Source: Paenibacillus pini JCM 16418 (GTDB lineage Bacteria; Bacillota; Bacilli; Paenibacillales; Paenibacillaceae). Taken from it: a DNA stretch of 64,000 nt. A program made the translations under genes and the position numbers. The notes under the pieces are model-generated. The model did no database searches and was not told the DNA's origin. It saw only the letters and a list, made by a program, of their open reading frames with translations. Below are positions 1 through 8,351 of this stretch, in pieces (within the stretch, counting starts at the first letter, position 1; each line of letters begins with the position of its first letter). The DNA lies in NCBI RefSeq assembly GCF_000576305.1, contig NZ_BAVZ01000008.1:124001-188000 (forward strand). The letters are read 5' to 3'.

Positions 1-534
1 CGGTGAAATATGCTCTAGGTTTAGCTTGTCAACGAATACATAGCAGGTTGTGCACAGCCCAACACATAAAGCCATCAAGACCGGCTTCATCCCTTGTGTT
101 TTGGGGTTTGATGGCTTGCTGCGCGAGCCAACTCCACTCAGGATGGTGAACCCTCCAAGCATACAGACAATCCCGATCCATCCAAATACAGATAATGATT
201 CACTAAGGAAAAGTACGCCGATGATCGGGACGAGCAGTGTGCTTGTGCCACGCATAATCGGATAAATTTGCGACAAATCACCAAGCTCATAGGTCTGTGA
301 TAAGAGCCATGAGTATAGAGCCTGTAAGGCTATTGATAAAATCAGTAGACCATAGGAGCCTGCATTCATTGGATTATGCCACAGCTCTATGATTAATACA
401 GGCAGTAGTAGAATGGTAGCTACCATCATAATCGACCACAGGAAGACGCTCTTATTGCGGCTTTTTTTGGTGAACATACTCCAGACAGCATGTGCCATAC
501 CGGAGGCAATGACTAGAAGAATAGGTAATAGCAT
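1..534 (-). CDS. EamA/DMT-family permease, 3' end cut by window edge
   Basis: Reading leftward from the ATG at 534, an open frame runs off the window edge (178 codons seen). The product is very hydrophobic. It opens MLLPILLVIASGMAHAVW and shows about five membrane segments. The stretch DLSQIYPIMRGTSTLLVPI with a following helix is typical of the EamA/DMT drug-metabolite transporter family, which moves small metabolites across the cytoplasmic membrane. The gene starts 22 bases after the metallophosphoesterase stop on the same strand, so the two are probably co-transcribed. The substrate cannot be told from sequence. Confidence 0.8.
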   Translation of the reverse strand, partial: MLLPILLVIASGMAHAVWSMFTKKSRNKSVFLWSIMMVATILLLPVLIIELWHNPMNAGSYGLLILSIALQALYSWLLSQTYELGDLSQIYPIMRGTSTLLVPIIGVLFLSESLSVFGWIGIVCMLGGFTILSGVGSRSKPSNPKTQGMKPVLMALCVGLCTTCYVFVDKLNLEHISP

Positions 535-556
535 TAGATGTCAGCCCCTCAGAAGA

Positions 557-1518
557 CTAGTTCTCGATTATGTTATTAGGATCATGAATGGGCTGGTTAC
601 GTACAACGGAACCATCTACCAGACGAAGCCATGTTTCAAATTCGCGGTCTCCAAGGGTCAGTTTAATGACGCGAGCGCCTCGCATAAAGCCCTCTCGACC
701 ATACGTATTGTAGCCGCTTGCCCGCCCGTAACAGAGCCGAACGCCATGTAGGGTGCCTTCAAAATCATTGGTGTGGTCATGCCCGCAAAAGGTACCCATC
801 ACATCACCCATTTCAAGTAGGGCTGTGAATAATCCTGAGTTGACTTGAGGGCAGCACACCGGCTCGAATTTATTCCCTTGGCACACTTGGGTGTCCCACA
901 TTTCCTGATATTCAGGAATTGGGATATGAAAGAAAGCGAGAGCAGGGAGTTTCTTCTTGGTGTCTTGTGGATTTAGCCGTGAGGATTCACTTGCTAGCCA
1001 ATTGATTTGTTCACGTTCAATCCAGCCATAGCCGGGAACCTCTGGAAGAGGAGAGTAGGCGCCCGAGTCAAGGAAATAAAGTGCAGCCGCTGGCTTACCT
1101 TCGGAATCGACTAGCTCAACCGTATAATTACCTGAGCCTTGAAGCTCTTCGGGCCCTGCGTCCGCTACGATATGCTGATGCTCAAGCGCCACCTGCATAA
1201 GCTCATCACGGGTAATCCGGCTTTCGGTATCATGATTACCAAATACAAAGGACCACTTTATGCCGCGTTCTTCAACTAAGGCACAGCATCTCGAAAGGCT
1301 TGCGCCGGATCTTCACATTCGACATCTCCAGGTGAGACCGGACCTGCATATACGACATCTCCCGTAAACACAACAAGATCGGGTTGTTCTGCATCCAGAA
1401 CGTTCTCCATTAATTCACGGGTACGCTGATCCTCCGTTCTTCCGTCCATCCAATGAAGATCCGTAAACTGCACGATTTTAAAAGTATCATCTTTCTGAAA
1501 AGATAAGCAGTAACTCAT
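557..1518 (-). CDS. Calcineurin-like metallophosphoesterase, copy 1 (frameshifted as read)
   Basis: The protein belongs to the metallophosphoesterase superfamily: metal-site motifs QFTDLHW, VVFTGDVV, FGNHDTES and FCGHDHTNDFEG occur in the expected order. It is a clear paralogue of the intact 309-residue gene at 27946-28875 along its whole length. The frame breaks near 1280-1285. Upstream ends ...AFRDAVP-stop, while the next frame continues ALVEERGIKWSFVFGNHD. Adding one G (GTG GCC TTA) restores a continuous protein of about 320 residues. The start at 1518 has an AAGGGGGA ribosome site. It lies upstream of the EamA gene and diverges from the DeoR regulator. The substrate is unknown; phosphodiester or sugar-phosphate hydrolysis is an inference. 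Confidence 0.85.
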
Positions 1519-1751
1519 CCCAAATTTCCCCCTTGTTTGCCTTGTGTTGATTATTGTGTTTTTATGTGGTTTTCAGTTGATTTTAGCTCTACGTTTACAA
1601 TCTGTCAATTCAATATTTACACTCATTTTACATTAATAATGTGGACGGGATTTCTTTTTACATAGATAATAGGAGATAATAAACAAAGTGAAAACAACAA
1701 CAAAACACATGAAATCCTTATGGAATGGCTATATACAGGAGGAATTACGAT
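1519..1751. promoter_or_regulatory. Divergent control region with DeoR-type repeat motifs
   Basis: This AT-rich gap separates the leftward metallophosphoesterase from the rightward DeoR gene. Both ends carry TGTTT-rich motifs in opposite orientation: GTGTTTTTATGTGG near 1557 and AACAACAAAACACATG near 1696. DeoR-family regulators often bind such TTGTTT-like repeats. Binding here is inferred. Confidence 0.35.
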
Positions 1752-2524
1752 ATGTCCTTAACCTATGAAGAACGGCGGGAGACGATCCTCGCCCAAGTCG
1801 ATATAGATGGAAAGGTGCAGGTGCATGCACTAGCAACTTTATTTAATGTATCCACAGAGACGATACGGCGTGACTTGGATCGTCTAGAGAAAGAGGGGAG
1901 ACTACGTAAAGTGTACGGAGGAGCCGTACGGATACGCTCCGAGATGATTGAACCGACATTTCTGAAGCGTTCACAGATGCATCAGAGCGAGAAACAGGTA
2001 ATTGGCAAGCTTGCAGCTTCACTTGTTGAGTATGGCGAAACGGTAATTCTGGACAACGGTACGACAACGCTGGAAATCATGCGACATTTAAAGGATCGTG
2101 CGGATGTGACCGTGATTACAAATGCCGTACCTATTTTGACCTGTGCGCTGGAGGAATTCCAGGGCAAGATTATTTTTGCCGGGGGCGAGGTGAACCCGAG
2201 CTATCAGCCGCAACGGGCGTAATTACTCATCAATTACTGGATCAGTTCAAAGTAAACAAGGCTTTTATTTCTGCAGGAGGGGTCTCGCTACCTGATGGAA
2301 TTACCGAATATCATTTGGAGGAGGCTCTGTTGTCGCGTAAAATGATGCAGCGAACGGAGGAAGCTATTTTGGTAGTTGATCATTCCAAGTTCGGCGTCAC
2401 CACCTTCGCTCAAATTGCACCGATCGAGCAAATATCCATGATTGTAACCGATACGGGTTGTACGAAGGAATGGATCGATGCGCTTCACAAGCTGGACGTT
2501 GAGATCCTTGTAGGAGAGAAGTAA
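1752..2524 (+). CDS. DeoR-family transcriptional regulator (frameshifted as read)
   Basis: The N-terminus (MSLTYEERRETILAQVDIDG) leads into a DeoR winged helix: VHALATLFNVSTETIRRDLD, then KEGRLRKVYGGAV. The sugar-phosphate sensor domain follows (TVILDNGTTTLEIM, FAGGEVNPSYQ). The frame stops at 2222 after PQRA. The same protein continues in another frame (AATGVITHQLLDQFKVNKAF) to the stop at 2524, ending VEILVGEK. One missing G near 2207 (CAG GCC to CAGCC) explains the break. The full length of about 257 residues is normal for the family. I chose the ATG at 1752 because AGGAGG precedes it; an in-frame ATG at 1725 lacks one. It probably controls the divergent metallophosphoesterase and EamA genes. 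Confidence 0.88.
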
Positions 2525-2544
2525 TAATAGGTTATGGTAGGGTG

Positions 2545-2870
2545 TATCTAGCTCGAATATCCAAAAATGCTGTGCCATAAGCCAAGAAATGTTTTTGAAA
2601 AGTGGGATAGACGGTTGCGCTCGCGAGAACGCTACGCGAACGGACCGTTGTTCCAATCGCTGTGCTCTCCAGATTTTTGTCATTCCCCTTGGCGGTGAAA
2701 ATCTGGAGACCAAGGCGACCGCTGCCGCTTTTCCACAATCGTTCCGTACTCTCCGCTGTTTTAAGCAAAAAAGTATCTGAATCTTCTCTAAATACACAAA
2801 AAGAAATCGCTCTTTGGTAAAATGGGAGTATCACCACCATTCCAAAGGAGCGATTTCTTTATACATTTGA
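2545..2870. repeat. Structured intergenic element, possible dispersed repeat
   Basis: The 414-base gap between the DeoR gene and the FGE gene is filled with inverted repeats. TCTCCAGATTTT (2666-2677) pairs perfectly with 2698-2709. AAGAAATCGCTCTTTGG (2801-2817) pairs with 2842-2859 apart from one bulge. A GC-rich stretch at 2610-2645 is also palindromic. Open frames here follow the symmetry and resemble no family I know, so I treat the stretch as non-coding. A dispersed genomic repeat or mobile-element relic is likely but unproven. Confidence 0.45.
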
Positions 2871-2938
2871 TATACCATAGTTCAACTTTTCTTGACCATG
2901 GATTTAGAATAGGAGTTCACACCAAAGTGAGAATCCCC

Positions 2939-3985
2939 CTATAAATCTTGTACAACTCGAAATCCTGTATTCCCCGAAGAGCTATCCGGAGTATTACTAC
3001 TGCGTGCAGCGATACGGTATCGGTTGCAGTAGGAATGATGGCATAGATACGAGCCACCCTTCATCAGGCGGGCAGTTCCGTGTTTTGGCCCATGGGGCAT
3101 GGCAGCGGAACCTCGCTGATCTGGAGAAGAAGTGAACCAGTCCGCACACCATTCCCAGACGTTGCCTGAAACGTTGTAGAGCCCATACCCATTAGGCTGA
3201 TAGGCGTCCACGGGAGCAGTTCCTATATAACCATCGCTGGCATGATTTTTAGTTGGAAATACGCCCTGCCAAATGTTGCAGCGATGTTCTCCATTCGGAC
3301 GCAGAACGTCTCCCCATGGATAGCGCTTCCGTTCTAATCCACCCCGAGCCGCAGCTTCCCATTCAATTTCAGTAGGTAAGCGAACGCCTGCCCAATCGCA
3401 ATAAGCCGCGGCATCGTTCCATGAGATATGCACCACCGGATGGTTCATTCGATCAGTCAGATCACTTTCTGGACCTTCTGGCTGCCGCCAATAAGCATTC
3501 TCTACACCAAGCCACCATGGAGTATGCTGCGGTGAGCCAATGATGGTGACCTGCTGTGGATCTGGTATCAACAGATGGAATACATAGGACCAACCGAATT
3601 GTTCTGCTTCAGTGATGTAGCCTGTGGCTGCAACAAAAGTAGAGAAGTCTGAATTGGTCACCGCATAAGGCGAAATACGGAATGATTCAACCTTAACAGG
3701 GCGAGCGGGTCCTTCAGCATCTGCCGGGAAGCCCTCGTTATCGTCTGTGCCAAGGATGTAAGTCCCAGCAGGGATGATCGAAGATGGATGAAGTATGGAG
3801 CGCGGTGCAGCATCATTATAAGATAAGGAATTCGTGCGCTCAGTAGTTGAATCGGAACCATGCAATGGGGTATCGGAATCAATATGTAAGTCCATTCGTC
3901 TTGAAGCGCAGCAGGTAGGTTTCTCTGTGGAAGTATGGGATGCTTCCTTCAGGGATGGTTCATTGGTATTGGATACAGTTGTCAT
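2939..3985 (-). CDS. Formylglycine-generating enzyme (sulfatase-activating, SUMF1/FGE family)
   Basis: FGE oxidises the active-site cysteine of sulfatases to formylglycine. The core begins IPAGTYILGTDD near residue 70. It contains NHPVVHISWNDAAAYCDWAG, RLPTEIEWEAAARGG and NVSGNVWEWCADWF. It ends KGGSYLCHHSYCNRYR, AARSSNTPDSS and NTGFRV. The two cysteines five apart (about residues 315 and 320 of 348) match the redox/copper pair of authentic FGE and separate it from cysteine-less relatives. The N-terminal 60 residues are low in complexity. I prefer the ATG at 3985 over a GTG at 3994, for spacing to GAGG. It lies 15 bases downstream of the ROK gene, likely in one transcript, and its probable client is the sulfatase at 6617. 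Confidence 0.93.
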   Translation of the reverse strand: MTTVSNTNEPSLKEASHTSTEKPTCCASRRMDLHIDSDTPLHGSDSTTERTNSLSYNDAAPRSILHPSSIIPAGTYILGTDDNEGFPADAEGPARPVKVESFRISPYAVTNSDFSTFVAATGYITEAEQFGWSYVFHLLIPDPQQVTIIGSPQHTPWWLGVENAYWRQPEGPESDLTDRMNHPVVHISWNDAAAYCDWAGVRLPTEIEWEAAARGGLERKRYPWGDVLRPNGEHRCNIWQGVFPTKNHASDGYIGTAPVDAYQPNGYGLYNVSGNVWEWCADWFTSSPDQRGSAAMPHGPKHGTARLMKGGSYLCHHSYCNRYRIAARSSNTPDSSSGNTGFRVVQDL

Positions 3986-4000
3986 GGCGGACACTCCTCT

Positions 4001-5225
4001 CTATACAGTTAATTGATCCAGCATGAGTAGAGCCGCTCCAATGGCAATGGCTTCCTCTCCGTAATTACCCTTGCTAAAGATGACTTGATATTTGGGATAT
4101 TGGTAGGTTTTGCGGATCGCGGTCTGCGTTGCTGTATAAAAAAATAAATTGGAATCGGTCATTAAGGGGCCACCTAGTACGACCTTCTCTGGATTTAGAA
4201 TATTCAGCAGATTAGCAAGGCCAATTCCAAAATAAGTTGCAGCCTGCGTCACCACCTCGGTCACCATAGGATCAAGCAACTTCAGAGCTTGCATAATATG
4301 GGCGAAGCTTGCGGGCTCATCCCGCTGAAGCATCCCCTCAAGGCAGCTGCTTCTCCCGGTTCGGAGCCTAGCATTTACTTCTCTTTCAATGGCATAGACG
4401 GAAGCATAGGAATCAAGGCAACCATAGTTCCCTTGCGTCGTTCGGTAAGGGATACCGTCTGCCTGAATAATCATTGGCCAAAGAACCCTCCATATCCACA
4501 GCGCCGTGAATCAGCTTATGATCTGACATCATAGCGAGGCGAAGACCAGTCCCTCCATGCACATATAGCATATGTCTGAAGTCTTTGGCGCGATTAGCCC
4601 ATGACTCTGCGATGATTGCTGTGTTCGCACCGTTATCTAATAGAACAGGAATCCGCAAATTCTCTTCAAGTTGACGTACAATATCCACATGTCTCCATCC
4701 CGGAGCAGCAAACCATTCCGGCTCCTCAATGATTCCGGTTACGCGGTTCAAGGGCCCTACGGCGCCAATACCCATACCAATAATTTGCTCGAACTTGAGC
4801 TGATGCTTGAGTGTCCACACTTCAACCTGTGTAACGACCCAGTCAATAAATACCTCAGGCGTCGACTCCACTGACATTGAATATTCGATACGGTCTACTG
4901 GATTACCCGCTAAATCTAGCAAAATGAGCCTGGATGCGACCCGTGATATATCAAGTCCAAAAGCATACCCATAGGCTGCCGTGACCTGATAGAGGATTGG
5001 GCGTCTACCACCAGTAGAGGCTCCTAATCCACTTTCAGTGATGATACCGATGGATGTAAGTTCGTCCAATACACGAGTTAACGTGCTTACGGTTAGGCCA
5101 CTTGCGGTTAAGAGATCATTTTTGGCAATTTCATATGTACGGCGAATGTCAAAGAACAGCTCTTTCGCTTTAGGCGATGGTATGCGTTCTTTAGCTTCTA
5201 TACGTAATTGATCTTGATTATGCAT
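4001..5225 (-). CDS. ROK-family transcriptional regulator (frameshifted as read)
   Basis: The N-terminal winged helix (NDLLTASGLTVSTLTRVLDE) is followed by the ROK sugar-kinase-like domain: GLDISRVASRLILLDLAGN, GMGIGAVGPLNRVTG, VLLDNGANTAI. The C-terminal half sits in another frame (GNYGCLDSYASVYAIE, LNPEKVVLGGPLM) and ends at 4001. One extra T in a TTT run near 4480 explains the switch; removing it reads EGSWPMIIQADG. The total of about 407 residues is normal for XylR/NagC-type repressors. The classical CxCGxxGC zinc motif is only partly kept. The start overlaps the stop of the upstream CHR gene. It probably senses a sugar and controls this group and perhaps the divergent sulfatase. Confidence 0.88.
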
Positions 5226-5762
5226 ATATCCAAATCCCCACTATTCCTGAAACAAGAATGATGACTAGCGGATGCACATGATAACGAATCATGGCAATCA
5301 GTGATGCTATACAAATGGCTGCGCTAGCTACGTGCTTATCGACAGACCTTTAACAAGGCCTGATTGAATGGTCATCGTGTAAGCTGCATAGGCAATAAGC
5401 GCAATGACGGCTGGTTTCATACCGTTTAATGCAGCTTGTACCCAATGATTATCATACACACGGTAAAAAATCGTGGCAACCAAAAACATGATGATTGCAG
5501 ACGGAAGCATCATACCAAGCGAAGCGAATACACTGCCTGCCCAGCCGCCAGCAGTATAGCCAATATACACAGCGCTATTCATAGCGACTGGGCCGGGTGA
5601 CATCCCAGCTAAAGCGATCGCTTCAGAATACTGCTGGGTGTTCAACCAGCCATGACTTAATGCCGCATGTTCCATAATAGGTAGCATCGCGTAGCCACCA
5701 CCGAAAGACATAAATCCAATTTTAAAAAAAGTCCAAAATAGTGTGAAAAGCATGCTTATCAC
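5218..5762 (-). CDS. chrA: CHR-type transporter half, second of a pair (frameshifted as read)
   Basis: This is a short chromate-transporter (CHR) domain protein. FKIGFMSFGGGYAMLPIME, the SPGPVAMNSAVYIGY motif and GMKPAVIALIAYAAY are characteristic. As read the frame ends after KGLSIST at 5328, but another frame continues DKHVASAAICIASLIAMIRY to VGIWIYA and a stop at 5218. Adding one C (TCC GAT) joins them into about 181 residues, the normal size of a half-length CHR protein. The stop overlaps the ROK start codon, and the other half lies 22 bases upstream. Characterised CHR proteins export chromate, a sulfate analogue. Export of sulfate released by the neighbouring sulfatase is my inference. 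Confidence 0.85.
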
Positions 5763-5784
5763 CTCTTTCCTCTGTAGAGAAAGG

Positions 5785-6399
5785 CTACATCATATGATGT
5801 TTGCCTTGTTCTTGTTGGTCACGTATGTTGTGTTTGGATGAATTTGAAGCTGCTTCTACAACCAACCCAATCATCGTTCCTATACCAAGGATGAGCAGGG
5901 GATGGATGGGAAAGCACAGAAGTAACAGTATACAGGTCACCGTAATGCTCCATGGAAGTGGGTGTTTCAGCGTCTGTTTGCCCATACGGACAGCAGCATA
6001 TGCGATCAAAGCGACGATGGTGGGCTTAATGCCCATTAAAGCGGCTTGGATTAATGGATTATCACTTAGCCCAGAGGCTGTTGCACAAAGCATGAGCATA
6101 ATGAGAGTTGTGGGCATTGAGATGCCGAATATAGAGCAGAGCAGTCCAGGAATACCCGCAATGCGGTAGCCGATGAGTGCGGCGACATTTACACCGATAC
6201 CCCCTGGGGCTGCGCCCGAAAGGGCGGTAATTTCAGTCATCTCTTGGGAGCTAAGCCATTTGCGATGCTCTGTGAATTCCTTATCAATGACATGAAGGAT
6301 CGCATAGCCTCCCCCGAATGTGGTGGGTCCTATTTTCAGAAAGGAAGTGAATAACTTCAGGGATAATTGTATTTGGTTAGGGATAACTGTCGATGACAT
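5785..6399 (-). CDS. chrA: CHR-type transporter half, first of a pair
   Basis: This 204-residue membrane protein has a CHR domain. LFTSFLKIGPTTFGGGYAIL and the AAPGGIGVNVAALIGYR loop match the FGGG and PGP-type motifs, followed by four to five hydrophobic segments and MGIKPTIVALIAYAA. It pairs with the next gene, as short CHR proteins usually act as two separate halves with opposite topology. It is the first gene of the leftward group (CHR, CHR, ROK, FGE) and diverges from the sulfatase. The C-terminus is polar and His/Gln-rich (DQQEQGKHHMM). The ion is unknown: chromate is the annotated family activity, and sulfate is suggested by context. Confidence 0.85.
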   Translation of the reverse strand: MSSTVIPNQIQLSLKLFTSFLKIGPTTFGGGYAILHVIDKEFTEHRKWLSSQEMTEITALSGAAPGGIGVNVAALIGYRIAGIPGLLCSIFGISMPTTLIMLMLCATASGLSDNPLIQAALMGIKPTIVALIAYAAVRMGKQTLKHPLPWSITVTCILLLLCFPIHPLLILGIGTMIGLVVEAASNSSKHNIRDQQEQGKHHMM

Positions 6400-6616
6400 A
6401 TAAGCAGCCTTCTTTCACATCAATGGAGTACGTTTTGTGGTTAGTATATAACACTTAAATTCTTTTTGGAATAAAGATTAATAAATAATTTAAATTAAAG
6501 TAGAAAAAACATATAATTACATATTTATATCACAAAAATCCATTTACTTTATTCTAAAATGGATGTTTTAATGAAGTGAGCTTCAATTCAATTTGACGGA
6601 TAAGGAGCGAAATAGA
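6400..6616. promoter_or_regulatory. Divergent promoter region with inverted repeat
   Basis: This very AT-rich gap lies between the leftward CHR gene and the sulfatase. It contains the inverted repeat ATCCATTT (6538-6545) / AAATGGAT (6557-6564). It also contains a short ATTC-N5-GAAT-like element near 6455-6470. Either could be a ROK operator. The sulfatase ribosome site AAGGAG lies at 6602-6607. Confidence 0.35.
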
Positions 6617-8131
6617 TTGAATACAAATAACGAATCGAATAAGCCGAATATTCTACTTATTACGGTCGATCAAATGCGTTTTGATTGCTTAAGCATCGCA
6701 GGTCATCCCGTCGTGGAAACACCGAATCTGGACGAGCTCTCTCGTACAGGGGTTCGGTTTGACCGAGCCTATTCAGCGACACCAACCTGTGTCCCTGCTC
6801 GCGCTGCTATATTTACGGGTCAGTCACAACGGACGCATGGTCGCGTGGGGTATCAAGACTGTGTGCCATGGAATTACACGGAGACGCTTCCAGGTGAACT
6901 GGCACAAGCTGGCTATCACACGCAGTGTGTTGGCAAAATGCATGTATATCCAGCCCGTAATTTAATGGGCTTTCACAATGTTGTTTTGCATGATGGGTAT
7001 TTGCATCATAATCGTAACAACCACAGCATCCCTGTTAGAGAACATTACGACGAGGTGGATGACTATCTTAATTGGTTACGGGAGCGGGTTCCCGGCGCCG
7101 ATATGACGGATCTTGGACTTGACTGCAACTCATCGACGGTCGCAAGGCCATGGCACTTGGCTGAAATGCAGCATCCTACCAATTGGGTGGTTACGGAATC
7201 GATTGATTTCCTACGGCGACGTGATCCGAGCAAGCCCTTCTTCTTATGGATGTCATTCGTTAGGCCACATCCACCGTTCGATCCGCCGCAAGCTTATCTC
7301 GATTTATATACGGATGCAGATATCCCCATGCCGCCTATTGGTGACTGGGCTATGGAAGTGGATGATGATCAAGAGGGCTTAAACCCGGTTACAAGCAAGG
7401 GGATTGTACCAAAGCGGCGGCTGAAAAGAGCGATAGCTGCGTATTACGCGCTCATCACACATATTGATCACCAGATTGGTCGATTCTTGCAGGCCTTGAG
7501 TGAGTACGGTGAGACGAATAATACAATCATTATGTTCACATCAGACCATGGTGAATTGCTGGGCGATCATAACTTATTCCGTAAATCCCTTCCATACGAA
7601 GGGAGTACAAGGGTACCGTTTATTGTGAATGATCCGGGGAATCGCTTAAACTTGGTCAAAGGTAAAGTGTGTCAAGAAATTGTAGAAATGCGTGATATTA
7701 TGCCATCCATGCTGGATGCAGCGGGTGTGCCGATTCCAGCCACGGTTGAAGGGGATAGCGTGTGGAAGCTGGCTTCTAGCCAAGCCACAGCGATCAGCAA
7801 TGAAGAGGGTACTGCAAGCAGCAACCCCGATTGGCGTGCTTATCTTCACGGGGAACAAACTCAGGGCAAGTTATCTAATCACTGGGTTACGGATGGAAAA
7901 GAGAAATTCATTTGGTATTCGCAGTCGGGTGCTGAGCAGTTCTTCGTATTAAGTCAAGATCCTCAGGAGCTTCATAATGCCATTGATGATGAAGACCAGC
8001 AGGAACGAGTAGCATATTGGCGCTCTGTGCTCATCCATGAGCTGGAAGGACGAGAAGAGGGGTACTCTGACGGTACAAGTCTGATTGTCGGACGTAAGCC
8101 CGTTGCGGTATTGTCGCATATTCGAAGCTAA
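6617..8131 (+). CDS. Type I Cys-sulfatase
   Basis: The protein is a type I sulfatase that hydrolyses sulfate esters. NILLITVDQMRFDCL holds the first metal ligands (Asp18, Gln19). The signature SATPTCVPARAAIFTGQ contains C58-V-P-A-R62, whose cysteine must be changed to formylglycine. FTSDHGELLGDHNLF carries the remaining metal ligands. From the TTG at 6617, 504 residues is a usual size. AAGGAG stands nine bases before this TTG; an earlier TTG at 6593 has no such site. No signal peptide is seen, so it should act in the cytoplasm on imported sulfated sugars. It diverges from the FGE group. The exact sulfated substrate is unknown. Confidence 0.93.
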   Translation: MNTNNESNKPNILLITVDQMRFDCLSIAGHPVVETPNLDELSRTGVRFDRAYSATPTCVPARAAIFTGQSQRTHGRVGYQDCVPWNYTETLPGELAQAGYHTQCVGKMHVYPARNLMGFHNVVLHDGYLHHNRNNHSIPVREHYDEVDDYLNWLRERVPGADMTDLGLDCNSSTVARPWHLAEMQHPTNWVVTESIDFLRRRDPSKPFFLWMSFVRPHPPFDPPQAYLDLYTDADIPMPPIGDWAMEVDDDQEGLNPVTSKGIVPKRRLKRAIAAYYALITHIDHQIGRFLQALSEYGETNNTIIMFTSDHGELLGDHNLFRKSLPYEGSTRVPFIVNDPGNRLNLVKGKVCQEIVEMRDIMPSMLDAAGVPIPATVEGDSVWKLASSQATAISNEEGTASSNPDWRAYLHGEQTQGKLSNHWVTDGKEKFIWYSQSGAEQFFVLSQDPQELHNAIDDEDQQERVAYWRSVLIHELEGREEGYSDGTSLIVGRKPVAVLSHIRS

Positions 8132-8145
8132 AGAAGATACAAGAG

Positions 8146-8196
8146 AGGGGTGCCCTATAAGCCATTATTTGGCTGACGGGCACCCCTATTTTTTTG
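8146..8196 (+). terminator. Rho-independent terminator of sulfatase
   Basis: AGGGGTGCCC (8146-8155) pairs with GGGCACCCCT (8178-8187) and is followed by a run of seven to eight T. A weaker CGGAGGG/CCTCCG pairing follows at 8226-8293 and may end the opposing AraC gene. Confidence 0.85.
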
Positions 8197-8351
8197 AATT
8201 ATGCGTACAGCAGAGCGGAGAGTCGGAGGGATTCTGGAGAAACGACAATCCGTAAATCGGACTTTAACAGCGATCGCAAGAACCCTCCGAGCCGTAGTGG
8301 CTTGATGACAAGCGGACGAATTACTGATTTTGGTTTGATCCGAAATAAACA

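Noticed and set aside
389..751. 120-codon rightward frame opposite EamA and metallophosphoesterase
   Set aside because: It is antisense to two well-supported genes, and the protein has no recognisable features.
2288..2840. Leftward open frames of 102 and 169 codons in the gap after DeoR
   Set aside because: They run through strong palindromes and overlap the DeoR 3' end in antisense, and neither has a recognisable family or ribosome site. Repeat-derived frames are more likely.
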